Shown here: positions 49,021 through 62,200 of the stretch, piece after piece
Layout: each line of letters begins with the position of its first letter
How positions within the stretch are numbered: the first letter of the stretch is position 1
Source of the DNA: Trogon surrucura
Taxonomy: Eukaryota; Chordata; Aves; Trogoniformes; Trogonidae
Assembly (NCBI GenBank): GCA_020746105.1
Contig: CM036622.1
Coordinates: forward strand, 11,146,487 to 11,210,486
Direction: 5' to 3'
Length of the DNA stretch: 64,000 nt
The notes under the pieces: model-generated
The model's input: only the letters and a program-made list of their open reading frames with translations
Databases searched by the model: none
What the model was told of the DNA's origin: nothing
Program-made: the position numbers and the translations under genes

Positions 49021-49440
49021 CTCTCAAGGAAACATGGAAATGTAGAAGTGAAGGCAAGACAGGCAGAAGGCAACTAGCTGAGTGAGAAGGGAGAATCTGG
49101 AGACTGAGAAGGAATTGTGGGATGGGAGAAAGGAGACTGTAACAGAGGCACTGCTGAATTTACTGGGCTGTGAAACAGAAGTGTTTCCTGAAGGCATCAG
49201 GACAGGAAGGCTGGGTCTGACTGACCAAGGACACAAGAAAGAAGAGTCCAGATAGGAGGCAGGATTGAATGGTGAACATGAGAAGGAGGGGCTGCCCAGC
49301 TCAGTGAACTGGGTTTTTATCTAAACCCAGGACAGTGGGGTAGGAGGATACTGCGCTCTGACAAAGAGGAGGCTGTAGGAGACCTGGCAAAGGGTTGTGC
49401 TTGAGAAGGGGAGAGGAAGATCTTTTCAGAGCTGTAAATG
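49021..49440 (+). other. Long purine-skewed tract
   Basis: Counting by hand gives 284 purines in 420 plus-strand bases (about 68%), peaking at 47 of 60 in 49081-49140. It is not a simple repeat: words such as gaagg, ggaga and gaggag vary. No coding frame or TE family recognised. It might be the remains of a purine-rich repeat, an R-loop-prone transcribed region or only compositional drift. Confidence 0.5.
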
Positions 49441-51015
49441 GTAACGGAGATTTCCAACCTGAGTGTCACTATTCCCCTGTCAATAAATAACTATGAAAAC
49501 TGGTCAATATTTCTATTACTAATCTCCCAGAACGATGACAGCTTAGTACTATTATCAGTTGCTCCATTAAATCACCCAGGAGAAGCCCAGAGGTCCAGCT
49601 TTGCTGGTGACCCATCGGAGTGTCAGTGTGATGCCATGTGATGGAGTTTGTTTTTCCATATGCTTTCCTGAAATTACTCTTACAAAAGCATATTAAATGG
49701 ACTTCATTAATATAGCGGAGTTAATCACAGTAGAAGCTAGAAAATGCCAGAAGTGCCACAACCAGCCAACTGTTATTCCTCTGGGGTGTTGCAGTCCCCA
49801 CTAATAAAATATCAAAACCAGAATTAAAATAAAAAAGCAAACAGATTTTTTTGGGTCAGGCCTGCTGTGCTCACTTTGAAAATGACTGCATGGTAAGGCG
49901 AGATTTTAAAAGTTCCAAACAGAAGCAATTAAGCTGGTGAAAGAAAATATAGCTCTTTGCAAATATGCCTTCTCCTCCTTCACTCTCCAGAGCAAGAGTA
50001 CTCCTAAGGGACCAGTTAATTTCTGCATGTGTATGTACTGTTCTTTAGGTCACAGTACAGCAGACTGAGACACAGAAGTTCAAGCCAAAATTGTTTTGCA
50101 ATTAAGAAAGTGTTGCAAGGTGAAGTTGTGAGGGGAAATAATAAAAAGGGAGGTCTTTAGTATCTTTTTTTTTTTTTTTACTTCAGTGGGTATGAAGTGT
50201 ATGTTTTAATCTAAGGTACACACTGGAGAAATATAGTTTTGAATTAGGACTGATGTTTAAGAGAACTCATGAATGAGGGGCAAGGTTATATACGCTGCAC
50301 ATTCTGTAATCCTTTGGTTTAAGGGTTTCTGGTTATCAGAGTATAAAACTGATGTAAATCGTCAGTCACATACATTCAGAATAAAATCTGAGAAAGGACT
50401 GACGTACTTTAAGCAGCCCACATTGCGAGCACCTTATGGCTAATGAAGTCCCTGCCTTACAGCAAGGAATTACTTCGTAGCTGGCCAATGACATACCACT
50501 ACAAATTATGACTTTTCTACTGTCACAAAGAACACTTTGGAATGAACCAGGGTCTCCTGAGTCCTAGCTGAACCTTCACAGCCGTAAGTAGTTGTATGTA
50601 AGCCCCTTCATGCTAACTGAAAATAGGCTAAATACATTTTAAATGTCAAGCTTTTGAGAATTGTATTTTCTCAACAACCAGCCATGGAATACAGAACAAA
50701 GCAGAGCCCAAGTGTTAATTGCTCCAACCCCGTAATTAAATGCAGACATACTGTATTCTGACTGTGATTCTTGAAAGCTTGCCCACTTGGTTTTTTTTCA
50801 GTCCAATAAAAAAGAACACCATCAATTTTTGTTTGAGTAAATGCAGTTTGCAATAGCTGATGTGACAATAGGTCATTGGCATAATTACAATCAGAAATGC
50901 CTTCATGCATTAGCTACAAGCTGAAAAAAACGGCAGTAGTCAAGCCACTGCAAATTATTCTGCGTATTAACATCCGGTATGCTTTAGAAAGCAGCAAATG
51001 CACATGTGTTTATTT
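49441..51015. other. Non-coding stretch with one 15-T run
   Basis: Fifteen T lie at 50165-50179. Frames of up to 82 codons lack domains. A branch-point-like tattaac is at 50965-50971, upstream of the candidate exon described at 51021. Confidence 0.5.
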
Positions 51016-51020
51016 TGCAG

Positions 51021-51317
51021 TTCTGTCGGGAAATGGCCCGGGTATCAGATTTAGGGCATGCCTGCCTGGACGAGCCCGTGCTCTTATTTGGACACATGGA
51101 AGCCTGTCTGGCCCAGAAACCACTCACACCAGCCCAGCACCATGAGCAACCCGATGTGCGTCGCTTCTTTGCTAGTACGTCTTCATTGCTCTGGAGCAAA
51201 GGCCAACCTGCCTACATCCAGACCAAAGCATTTGCAGCTAAATCCATCACAACTCTTCCTCCAGTCATGTCCTATGCTCCAAGACAACAGGGACAGTTTT
51301 CACTCGATCTATGGCAG
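51021..51317 (+). other. Candidate internal exon (297 nt, 99 codons), unverified
   Basis: The block is open in one frame for its whole length. It is preceded by 'gtgtttattttgcag' (a fair acceptor) and followed by 'atggcag|gtaggtcc' (a good donor). Its length is a multiple of three and the open frame starts exactly at the putative 5' splice boundary (phase 0-0). The peptide begins FCREMARVSDLGHACLDEP and ends QGQFSLDLWQ. I recognise no family. Base composition is more balanced and CpG-richer than the flanks. Against it: another plus frame and an antisense frame are also partly open, an AG lies between the branch-point-like site and the acceptor, and no neighbouring exon was found. A lncRNA exon or chance are real alternatives. 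Confidence 0.22.
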
Positions 51318-53130
51318 GTAGGTCCTGCTATTCCTCTTCAAGTCTGACCATCGCTCTTGGCTCCGTTTAGGAACTAAACGCAAGTTCAATATTTATGATT
51401 CAGATGTGCCAAGATCAAGCCTTTACTTCCCAATTAAACTCAAGTGGTTGCTTTAATAAACAAGAAATCCCTTCCAAAAATTAAATGAACACATTATATG
51501 CCTTCAGGACTTGGACCCCCTAAGCTACCTTCTGCTTATGTTTTATTTGCCTCCTGCACACTTTCTTTATAAGTGAGTGTCTCTAGGTCTGTAAGCAAAA
51601 CCAAAGCTGAGATTTTCAAATGACCACTTGTGGATCCTTGGATTGAACACCAAATTTAATAGGGCAGTGTAAAACACAGGCAATAATTTTAATTTCCTTT
51701 AGAGAGTGGGCAGCATTAAGACATTGCTCTCACCACCTGTATGGTGGTGAGGTCCCCTCATGTGGGTGGGAAGGCGGGGTGCTGTTGCTCTCGTTGGGGG
51801 TCCCCTCAGAGGAAATGCTGCTCGTATGCTTGCACATTTGCACTTTGGAAGCACACTGGACCAAAAGGCAGGTTACCCCGTGCTCATGGTCCACCTCCCT
51901 CCCCCCACCCTGGCATCACCTATCCCTTGGATATTTACCATCTGTCTCCAGATTCCCATGCAGAGAGGGGTTAAAAACATTGCTATGCTTGCATCCTATG
52001 CTCTGTGGACTTTGTACCACGATGGTTTCTGCTGTGCCCCAGCAGTACTGGCTGGTAATTCGAAAGGTGTTTTATGATCCTTGCAGAGTGAAATAAACTT
52101 TTAAGTGAGAGGTAAAGCCTTGAGCCTGAATAGTGCTATAAAGCTGTTTAACTCTAGCAAGTTAGACAATCCCAAATAATACCCCCTTGGGGGCTGAGTA
52201 AATTCTTGTGGGAGAGGGAGATCAAGATATGGTGAGGGACATGCTCAGTAGATGTTGTGCTGCTGGCAGTGCCAGGGCTTTTGCCTGACACGGACTGTGC
52301 ACCCATCGTTCCTCCATCCACAGTCTACTGGGTTATGCACCCTACCTGTAAAACAGCTTTCCAAGATTGCAAATAGGCTTCTGACTCCTGTTCAAACCCC
52401 CAAAGTGTCTCTAAATCTAATCTGACCATTTTCTTATCAGGTATACCTGGTTGTTTTTTTCCTGCCTTGGTGCCTAAATATAATATAGCTAGTGAATTAG
52501 TCAATATTTTTCCTCCCATATTAGTACTCTATCCTACTGACACACTTGCATTCTGTTGTGCGTATTTCCTTACAAATAAGACACTAAACCTGAGGAAGCT
52601 GTGGTTGCTTTAGGGAGCCCCTGACACAATTCAAACATCTTCCTGGAAAAATACAATTTGTTCCTTTCTAAATTTGTCCTGTTTTTAAACCAGAAATATA
52701 ATTCTTCTGAAGCTGTTAAATATGGTGCAATTATTAAAAGACTGTGATGTGCTAAACCAAGAGGCAACAGTATCACTTCAAACAGGTAAACCATCCCTGT
52801 AAACTATCTTAGAGATGCTTATTAATAACAGTAAATAATTACTATTAGTTCTATAACCAAACTGGTTTAGGCTCATGGGAATGCAGGGAGAGAGCTGACT
52901 CCTCCAGCGAGAACTGCAGCCATTATTTTGGCAGCATTGAACCTAGATTTATGGTATTCCATTAAGAAGGAATGCATTAACTCTACAACTGTCACCACTG
53001 CATTGATGTCAAAGGAAGTGCTCTGCCTGGCTTTGCTGACTTGATTGATGGAAAATAGTATATCAGTCTGGTCGCTCTCTCTCTGATGAGAAAGGCAAGT
53101 ACCCTGGATCCCTGAAGCTGTAGTGAAGCT
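51318..53130. other. Non-coding stretch, overlapping open frames near 51.7-52.1 kb
   Basis: Three plus-strand frames (77, 105 and 105 codons) overlap at 51741-52096 in a locally GC-richer region. Since all three are open, composition rather than coding is the likely cause. Confidence 0.45.
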
Positions 53131-53132
53131 CC

Positions 53133-53166
53133 TTTTTTTTTTTTTTTCCTTTTTTTTTTTTTTTTT
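53133..53166 (+). repeat. Poly-T tract, 15 T + CC + 17 T
   Basis: Two long T-runs are separated only by CC (53148-53149). On the minus strand this is an interrupted poly-A, but no processed pseudogene or SINE body is visible upstream of it on that strand. The lysine-rich peptides predicted across it are artefacts. Confidence 0.95.
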
Positions 53167-55311
53167 CTGCTTTTGGCTAATTTTCCTGCATTCTTTGGCC
53201 CTGGCCATGGAAAAAGAAAAAGAAGAGAGTTGACTTTTTTACATTGCCCAGAGAGGAAGCAACCCAACAGGCAGACTGATGAAGTTGAACCACTCCAGTT
53301 CAGTTTCAAACTTGAACTTTGCACAAATACGCTGTCACAACAGCAGGTCAAACTTAAGCAAATCCAAGCAACTATAGATTTGGAGATCACTGCAGATTGA
53401 AACTCGGTCAAAATCTTGATTGCAGGATAAAGATTTCTTACCATGGATCTGCTCTCCCAGCAGACTGCAAAAATATTGGATTAACTTCTGGTGAATACTT
53501 AAAATAGTACCTATTCCTGTAGCACATTAAAAAGGCACTTATTTTTTGCAAAGCGGGTAAGTGCTGCTATTGCTCTTGAACAGACAGAGAACTGAGACAC
53601 ACAGGAAATGTCTTGTAAATAAAATAACCACGGACCATGCTCTGGCCCCGAGGCCAGGCAGCACAGCATGGCTCAGCTCTACATACCATAGTCTCTTCTT
53701 TCCCTTCCCAACCCCCTCAGACCCAGGGTATTTCAGTCAAAATTGCCTGCTGGGAACAGTCCCTGGCACACGCTCTCCCCTGAAGCGTGTCTGTGTGTTG
53801 TCTGGAAGAAGGGCAGTCAGCAGGGCCAGGGCTGTGGCTGGGAGTGTGCTAGCAATTAAAGAGCATGGACAACTGCTGGCCTCTGCTGCCGCCCCGCTCT
53901 GCCTGGCAGGGTAGACACAGCAAAAGTTGCTCCGTGTCCTTTTACGGACCCATAAAGGACTTGGCAGAACACGAGCATTCAAGTCCGTAAATACGATCCT
54001 TGAAACTCCCATCTAAACCTATTGGCATTTCAGGTTTTAACAGCAAGTGGAACCAGATGGGCAACATTCTGCATCTCCGTACGACCCCAGCTATTTCAGT
54101 TGTGGCGACCCAAGACATCTACCTTTCTTCTCTGAAAGAATTCAGCCAGATCAGGGTGGGCAGAATTCTTGTAAATTGAGTTAGGAAAGTAACATAAGGA
54201 AAAGATGGGATCTATGGTCAGCTGCACTAGATTTGCAAATGAGATACCCAAGTGCACACACACACACAGAGCTGTGCACATGCACACACATGCATGTACA
54301 GTCCAAGAGTGCATGATAAAACTTTTCAGAACCATCTAACATATACACAGCAGGAAGCTCCTGCAAAAAGAACTGCCTAAGTCTCCTCATGAACGAAATG
54401 ATGTACTCACAGTCACACTGGGGTCTTAATCCTTCCCATGTCTGATCCTGCTCCTGTCTGTAGAAGACACAGTGGTTATGGTGTTGACCAAGGGTGTGAA
54501 AAATTTCAATTCTGCAAAAACCAGGAGGACAGGACCACAGTTAAATTACATACCATATGTAAGAGATGGAGAAACCAATAAAACATTATTCGGAGTTTTG
54601 TTTTCACTTTGGTTCAAGAAGTAAATTCACTTTATGGAGGAGACCATTTTACCAGCTTCTTGCCCATATGCATTAATGGTTTTGATTATGTGTCTTAAAA
54701 AAAATAATAATTTATGATACTTTCTGTTAGTTTTCTTCCTGTGTTATTATTAGAAACTGTCCCTGTAGGCTTAAGACTAATGTTCTCTTTACAGAAATAA
54801 TCTCTATTATTCATAATATTTTTGGCCTGAAATTAGTCGTTCCACAAAGCCTTCCAATCTCAGCTGAAAGATTAGTCTCTTTACTGTCTTGTTTCACTGC
54901 CCTCTTCTGTTACTCATCTGCTCATACTTCATCTCATCCAAAGCTTTTGCAAAAGCAAGGGGCTTACAATAAACCCATTAATCAGCATTTCTGGAGTAAA
55001 GATGTGGGGAAGTCTCACCTCTGCACATCCTCTCGTTGCTGTGCTTATTGTTATCTTTAATAGGTGAGCGGCCAGCCACTCACCTCAGTTGCTGTTTCTT
55101 GCCATGCCGATACCACACTCCCTATAAGAAATTATAAATTATGGCATGTACCAAGGTTTATATACCACTGAGCCAAATTCTTACTCAGAATTCCATTACC
55201 GACATTTCCCTCACAGCTTCTTGCACGAATGGGTGTTTCCAATTCAAGTTTTTACATTTTCTTTCTGCCAGTTTTCATTCAAGTGTCATACTTCCATTAA
55301 ATATGAGCTGT
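53167..55311. other. Non-coding stretch with a short (CA)n
   Basis: A (CA)7 run lies at 54255-54268. A GC-richer patch at about 53640-53920 carries a 117-codon frame and an opposite 91-codon frame without domains. No gene recognised. Confidence 0.5.
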
Positions 55312-55341
55312 TGAAATAACTCAGCTCACTGAGTTATTTCA
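55312..55341. repeat. Perfect inverted repeat, 13-bp arms, 4-nt loop
   Basis: tgaaataactcag and ctgagttatttca flank ctca. The sequence is symmetric over 30 bp without a mismatch. Stem pairing stops immediately outside, so it is too short for a typical microRNA precursor. It could be a cruciform-prone site, a dimeric factor site or the remains of a small palindromic transposon terminus. Confidence 0.9.
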
Positions 55342-58300
55342 CAAATGATTAACACAGATTATTCCAGAAACCATCATCCCTTCATTCTTACCTTCTCAAA
55401 TGTATTTACATGTTAGTTTTCTCTAAATTGCCCCTGTTTAAGAAATCAGACTGCAGCATTCTGGTGGTGCTGTTTGAAGACTACTTGTATTCACTGCATG
55501 GGAAATTCAATGTAAGCCATACAGAAAAGATCATAAACATAGCTGTGTGCAGAGCAGTTTGAAAAATGGTCTCATCAACAATAGGGAGTGGATTTTTTTC
55601 TATGTTTGCTTGGCCACTCTCTTTTCCTTTCTAATATACTCAGTCATCGCTGGTTTAGAGTACCGGGCAATGTGATTCAGCAATCTTTAGGCAAAAACAT
55701 AGCACAGACATGTTTGGTCAATCTGCTGGGTAACTGATAATATATCAGCTGACAGCCTGGGGGAGAACTGGCTGCAGATGTCTCTTGTTGGGATTTGTGG
55801 AGCTGTGGTGACCATTATGAGCGCATTAAGCTTTCAAATGTTGTGGTTTTGTAAAGAACTCTGATAAACTCATGGGCATTTAAATATTCTGAAATAAATA
55901 CGCTAAACATATTCCTGACTATCAGATTTTATTACCAAAATCTGCAGTTGCCAAAGACTTGGTTTGATATATCCATGGAAGGTATAGATGGAGAGTAGAA
56001 TCATAAGCTTTATGTGATAATATCTATTTTTAATTGTTTGCATAAACCCTGGTAGGAAAGAACTCTGTGCAGCAACCTAGCATATACTTTCATGTTTCTG
56101 TTTGCAGACTTCCAAATAACCATTGGCAGGACTAGCAGAGCACAACAAGCATCTGTGTCTCTGCTTCAGTTTCAATTGCCACGACAATTATCTGTATGAA
56201 ACCGGTTCTTTACGATAATGCGTGCTCTACCATAACAGACCCAGTCAGTTTGGTACAATGCCTCCTCAGAGGATTTAACTTTTTATTGTATTGAATCAAA
56301 AAGAAAGAAGCAATCTGACTGAATAGCTGACTACTGAGCTAAACCATGTTTTATCCACTCGTTTTTCAACAAGCTTTCAAGATTGTACTGCATAAAGTTT
56401 ATTTTAGCTATCAAAAAAACTATCAAGATGTGTTACTCATTTCAAACAAATGTTCCTATTGTAGTGTCAGATTTACATGTTTTTCTGGCTCTGACTCAGA
56501 TGGATTATTCATGGGGATCAAAGTGATAAAGTTCATTACATCAGAAAACTCCCTTAGATGAACTTACAGTACTTCCAGGAAAGCGAGTTTCCTTTGCTGG
56601 AACAACTTAAAGTACATGCGTATATTTTGATGTTCCTGGTCCCAGCCTTGTGGTGTTCTCAGCCCAGATACCCTCCTTGACTTCAGAGACACGGAAAAGG
56701 TCACGCAAATATTCCAAGGTTATACTCATTATAAACAGGACACAATGTTGAAAGTTGTAGTTTTAACAGAAACAGAAGTTATTTAACACTCAACCAAGAG
56801 CCTGATGAGTCATTCAGGAAGATTTTGACTGTCTTCAGTGGGTTAATGATTTTGTCAACAGACAAACACAGATTAGGTTGCGTATTTGAGTTATATGATT
56901 TTCGGTTTATTACTGCCAGCTTCTCCTACAGAATATTGTCTGTCTGTCCAAAGAGTAACATTCCTTTACACCTACTCATCTATCCATGAAAATGAAAATA
57001 AGATCAGGTAAAGGATGTTTTAAGCCATTTTTAATGGAAAAATGCAGATCCATCCAATCAGAATATTTTGTGAGATGTCATTTACGTAAATATTAGAGAT
57101 GTCCGGAGGACCCAGGATGGAATGTCTTGTCAGAGGGAAGAGGGTAAGTTGTGAAAACACAGCATTAAATTCCTAAACACTCATATTTCATGGGTTTACC
57201 TCAGCTATTGAAATGCTAGATCTTCTGAGATGGAATTTTTTTCTTTCTTTTAAAGCTGGTCGAGTTTGATGACTCACAAGACAAAAGTGAATAACAAACA
57301 TTGGGATTTTTTTTCCAAAACAGTATTTCTGTTTTGCAGCCACCTCTACACAAGTGAGTAAAACTGATGACCCCATCATCCTTTATATTTGTACAAGCTC
57401 TCTGGTTTCATACAGCACTATTCTGATGGACAGTATTTCTTCCTGAGCTGATCCCTGTAGCTCAAGTTCACTAGTCGACTGTTTTCAAATAGCTAAATAT
57501 TTCTACCAACAGCTGCTTATCAGAAATGCCAACTATAACACCGCTCTCTGAGTTATCCCCAAATTAGCTTTTTTCCACCACGTGGTCTTTAATCTCTGAA
57601 GGAAATTGTCTTTGATGTGCCCACCTGGATGGAGCCCCTTTTACAATTGCCAGTGAGCAAGTACATCCATTCCGAGCCAAAACAGATTCTACAGCAAATG
57701 GAAGAGATGAGGCAAAGACAGACTTGAGGCATGCAGACTGTTTCATGCCATGATTACAGATAATGTTGATCTAACACTATATTGCCTGGACAAGTATTGC
57801 CAGCCTGTGTGACAGAAATGTGCTGACCTGTGCAAAGATAAGTTAAGTACTCAGCAAAATGGATTATTGCAGAGTTAGAAAGTGATGGGTCGAAGACATG
57901 TGTTTCCATGGGTTCCCAAAGTGCTAACTGTGAATATTTGTAAATGATGCGTGGAGAGTTTAGATCTAAGCCTAAGTGCTGCCTAAGTACCTACACAGTT
58001 TTGCTTACCAAGTGGGTCTCAGAAATGACCAGTGAAGATGGAGCAGTAAAGACACATGGTATTCTACAGCACTTTCCTCCTTCCAAGCCTATCTCTACGC
58101 CTGGCATTAGAATGAAGGCCCAGTGACACGACCCAGGCACAAACCCTTGCCGTCTTAGCACTAAGTCATATTTAAAGACTTAAATCCAATCCCTCCAATT
58201 TCTTGTCTTTCACAACCTGGGGAGAAGGATTCTCTTTGAAGACGAGGGCAAATATGAGAATCTCAGGAGAACAGGTGATTTAATGAAATTTTCACAACGT

Positions 58301-59105
58301 TGAGATGAAATCTCACTGGAGACCCTCATGGGATTTCCCTGCTGTTAAGCCAGAATCTTAGCCAAGGTTCAGCTTTTAAGTTGAAACCCAATCCCTGATT
58401 TAAAGCTCATCTTGACCCACATCTGGTCGACATCTTCTGAATTTACATGCTAAAGAAACCTAGAGCTGGTTTTGTTCTTTTTAAAGGTGATGTGCTCCTG
58501 TTTAAAAGGTGAAGAAGAGACTGTGTTCATTTTATTACTATAGTAACTTTGTAGTATTTTTTATGCCCCAAATCCTAAAGTGCTTTAGGAGCCATACAAA
58601 AGGATCTCTTAATCCACTTCTGAAATACAACTCTTGATGCAATACCATATAGCAGCTTAGTAGAGGACGTATGCCAGAAGCCTTTAATGACCACAAACAG
58701 ACAGGACCTCGGTTTTAAGTTTCACCCCAAAACACAGTAGCTCTATCAGCACAATCTTTTAAACTCCAGACTGGTTTGGCAGTTCAATTCCGACTCCAAA
58801 GAGAGATTGCCACCTACTAAATCACGGACACCACTCATGGCAGCACTGGCACATTCCTCAGAGGCTTTCTGCTCAAGCCCTTGTCAGCCACAAATCCACC
58901 CCAACTTGTGAGATGCAATATGCTTATGCTGGAAAGTGTAAGAAAGAGTGGTTAAAGAGAGAAGCATATCAGAGAAAAATATTTGCCACCCAATGTCCAC
59001 TTTCTTCTTGCCAAAATACAATCTCCATGTCAGATCTACTTTCAGTTACCGTCTTGTTTATAAAAAACACATAAAGGAACTTGCTTGAAACATAACACCA
59101 CTGAG
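55342..59105. other. Non-coding stretch, no recognised gene
   Basis: Short frames only (up to 71 codons). A palindromic E-box accacgtggt is at 57577-57586. Confidence 0.5.
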
Positions 59106-59205
59106 GCATAGAAGTCAAGCTATTAATACATAAAGCTTAATCAATAAATTACATTAATTCATGTATTGATCACATCATCTGTTTTAAAACAAGCGTAACA
59201 GCCCC
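59106..59205. promoter_or_regulatory. AT-rich homeodomain-type motif cluster
   Basis: 'gctattaata', 'cttaatcaataaattacatt', 'aattcatgtattgatcac' lie within about 60 bp, with inverted atcaata (59140-59146) and tattgat (59164-59170). PBX/HOX-like (tgat/atca next to taat) composition suggests a possible conserved non-coding element. AT-richness alone could also produce these words. Confidence 0.25.
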
Positions 59206-62200
59206 TCTGGTAATATAAAACATGAACAAAAGGAGTATACACTTCAAATAGTACCTGAATTATCCCTCTCCCCAGAAATCCTAGACTCATCCAATAACAT
59301 TGGTAATTCACAGAAGTTGGCTTTTTTTCATGAAGTACATCAGCAAAATTGAACTTCTGAATTTACCTAAATATTCTGATGACAAATTATCTAAAAAAAA
59401 TCTATTCACGTTGTGATAAAACTGAGACTTAGTTCCTTAACTTTTAAATTACCAACCTTTTAAAAATATGCAGAGATGAAGAACAATACTTGCAATATTT
59501 ATATGGTTTATATGTATACAAGTCTGATTATGTAAGAGCAGAAAGTGAAAAAAAGGTTTGTTGTAAGGGCCGGTGAGGAGACCAGCAAACAAGACCAAAA
59601 TCTGTTTCAAAAGAAAAGGCTTGTACATGCTAAAGCTGAAGGCTAAGTTCTTCAAGATTGACTAGCAAGTTGGGAAGTCTCATTTTTTTTTATATATTCA
59701 GCTAGAGGTGTTGACTTTGGCACTCCAAATTGTGAGTTGTATATGTGATAAGAAAGTGTAAGTGGCAGACAAAATGGAATGTTGCCAGTTTTGAACTCAG
59801 CCGTTTTAATTTTCAGAGTAGAAGGCCGTGAGAATAACCCAGGAATTGGGTCCACTTGCATGGAACTGGAAAGCTGTGACCACTACGTCAGGCTAAGGCA
59901 GCTGCAGAGGAAGAGTCCTAAGTGGTAAGCAGGAGAAATGCTGGGATGCAAGAGCTAACGAGTTTAGTCCCATTTAATTCCCTTCAACTTGATCATATAC
60001 TTTTCCTGTAAAGTAACTTCTGAAGAGCTTAGCTCGGCCCTGAAAAATTAAGAATACTGCGCTAAAATAGGAGAAACAACATCAAGTCAGCTTTTTTCCT
60101 TAGTAAACTATGCAAAACTTTACTGTACCATTAAGGTACACAATTCAATTACCAAAATATGTAAAATTGAAATAATAAACATGTAGTTTGATTAGACGAG
60201 GATATAAAAGCTATGGTAGTAAAGTCAACACTTGAATCAATCAAGTTTATGAAAATTAAACCATCAGAGCATGCATATATTACTTAAGCATGCAAGCATT
60301 GCTGAAGTATTCAACATTTACTAGTGTAAATAGTAGAAGTTTTGTTTTCATCTAAAATCACATCATATATAGGCATGACCTCTGTCACTTCTTTAGTGCT
60401 AAATAAGTGAGCTTATCACGCTTAGTGGCAAATGACTTTTCGGTAATTTTCATTGTTTAATATTTCCCATTAAAGAAACTTTCAGGACATTATTTTTTGT
60501 GCTGCAATGTATTCAAGTAATCATAATTCCACCCATAGAAATAATGACCAGCATTTTTTTTCATTCAGAAAGTGCAAAAAAAGGTCACCGTGCCAGACCG
60601 TCTAACTCGTGCTGAACACAGAAATGTTGTTTCTGAGCTATGAATGCCTGTTTCTATGAGAGAATGTTTCTAAGTGAAGCTATTCAGGTTTCTGCCCTGA
60701 AGATTTCTCAATTTCCAGCCCTTACTGGTCTCAATTGAAAAAAGAAATGTACAATCAAAATTTCAAGTTTGCATTCCATTGTAAAAATGCATTTGGAAAA
60801 AGCCAAATGCACCAAAACAGATGGAGTGTGGATAATTTCCCCCCACGTGTTCACGTTCTTATCATAAGATTGTTTCATACACACAAAAGCAAAGGGTCAT
60901 ATATTATGCAAATAGCAATAACAAGAAATGCAGTATCAAGTCTGAGAACCCATCATGTGTAACAACACCTTGAGGGCCACTGTCAATTGCCAAAAGAAAA
61001 AAAGGTGGCTGCTGCCGAGGGATGCATATCTGCTCTATTTATGGCCCTTCTGCTTCCTTTATTATCCCAAATTAACACATTTTCCTTGATCTCTTTCTCT
61101 TGCTCCAGAGATCCATTCAAAGGTTATTTTCCCAATGAGGAAGCAAGGCTTTAGGCAGATCTGTTATCCTGAGTTTTGCAACTGTAAGGCTAGTTCAGCC
61201 CTCTGCTTGGGGAGGAGATACCTGCTCATCTGCTGGCCACCTCAGTCTCTTTTTCAACCCTTCCTTGTGGCCTATGGCAACAGATTTGTGTCTTCCTATC
61301 AGGTAAGTTAGGCTATCTCCTCTAAACCCTGACTAGCAATCGCTTGAGGGTTTAAAACAGTTAAAAGGGAGGTGATTTGTGGTTTGGGTTTTTTATTCTT
61401 TTTTTTTTCCTTTCTTCTTACTAGCTGCTATTAGCCTTACCCTCATGTTTCAGTGAGTTTTCTCCCAGCAGGGAAACTGCCTGCTGCAGGGTTCTTTGTT
61501 GCTTTCATAAATCTCTAATTAGGTCCCTATCTGATTTAACAAGAAGTCAATCCTGTCCCCAGCCATCTTGAAAGGTTTACAAATCTTTGCTTTTTGAAGA
61601 TCCCAGCGAGAAAACAGCCTCCTACCTGTCCCACAACTAATCTTTTCTACTTGCTTTGAAGGTATTTCCTAATACCCTAACCTCCATTCTAAACAAAATT
61701 GGAGCGATTCAATAGGAAAACATTGTGACATACATTTCCATGCTCAAAGGACATCTGTCGGATGGCTGGGAATGGTTCCTGACTGAGGATAAGGCCCTTT
61801 ACTGAAAACAACAGGGTTTCATTAAAGCAGGTACAACTCCACAACGCCTCGGCGATACCAAGATATTATTTGAATTTCAGAACCTTTGGGGTTTTGTTGG
61901 GAATTGTGATTTTGTTCTGTTTTTAATTTTAAAGGACTGATTTACTTTAATATTATCCAGCAACCACAATTCTAGACTTGACAAAAGTCCACCAGTGGAA
62001 TTTGTGCACATTTTCTCCACTCAGATGTTGGTCACTCCTTGCTTAGCAGGTATAGGAGGAAAATGGAGGAAGCAGCTGTTTAAAAGTTGGAAACACAGTC
62101 TGGAAATGGAGACCAGTAGAATACAAGCATTGACTGTGTGCTTGAGTTCCCCCTCTGGGCTTTTAAAAGGAAATGTAACATTTCCAGAGTCTGAAGAGAT

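Noticed and set aside
51741-52096. Three overlapping plus-strand frames as exons
   Set aside because: Simultaneous openness of three frames points to composition, not coding.
53133-53166. Poly-A tail of a processed pseudogene on the minus strand
   Set aside because: No mRNA-like body or target-site duplication was seen beside it, and the tract is interrupted by CC in the plus strand.
52873-53444. Lysine-rich proteins on the minus strand
   Set aside because: The K-rich part is the translation of the poly-T tract at 53133-53166.
54255-54300. Long CA microsatellite
   Set aside because: Only seven pure CA units, followed by degenerate gcacatgcacacaca; too short to be more than a minor feature.
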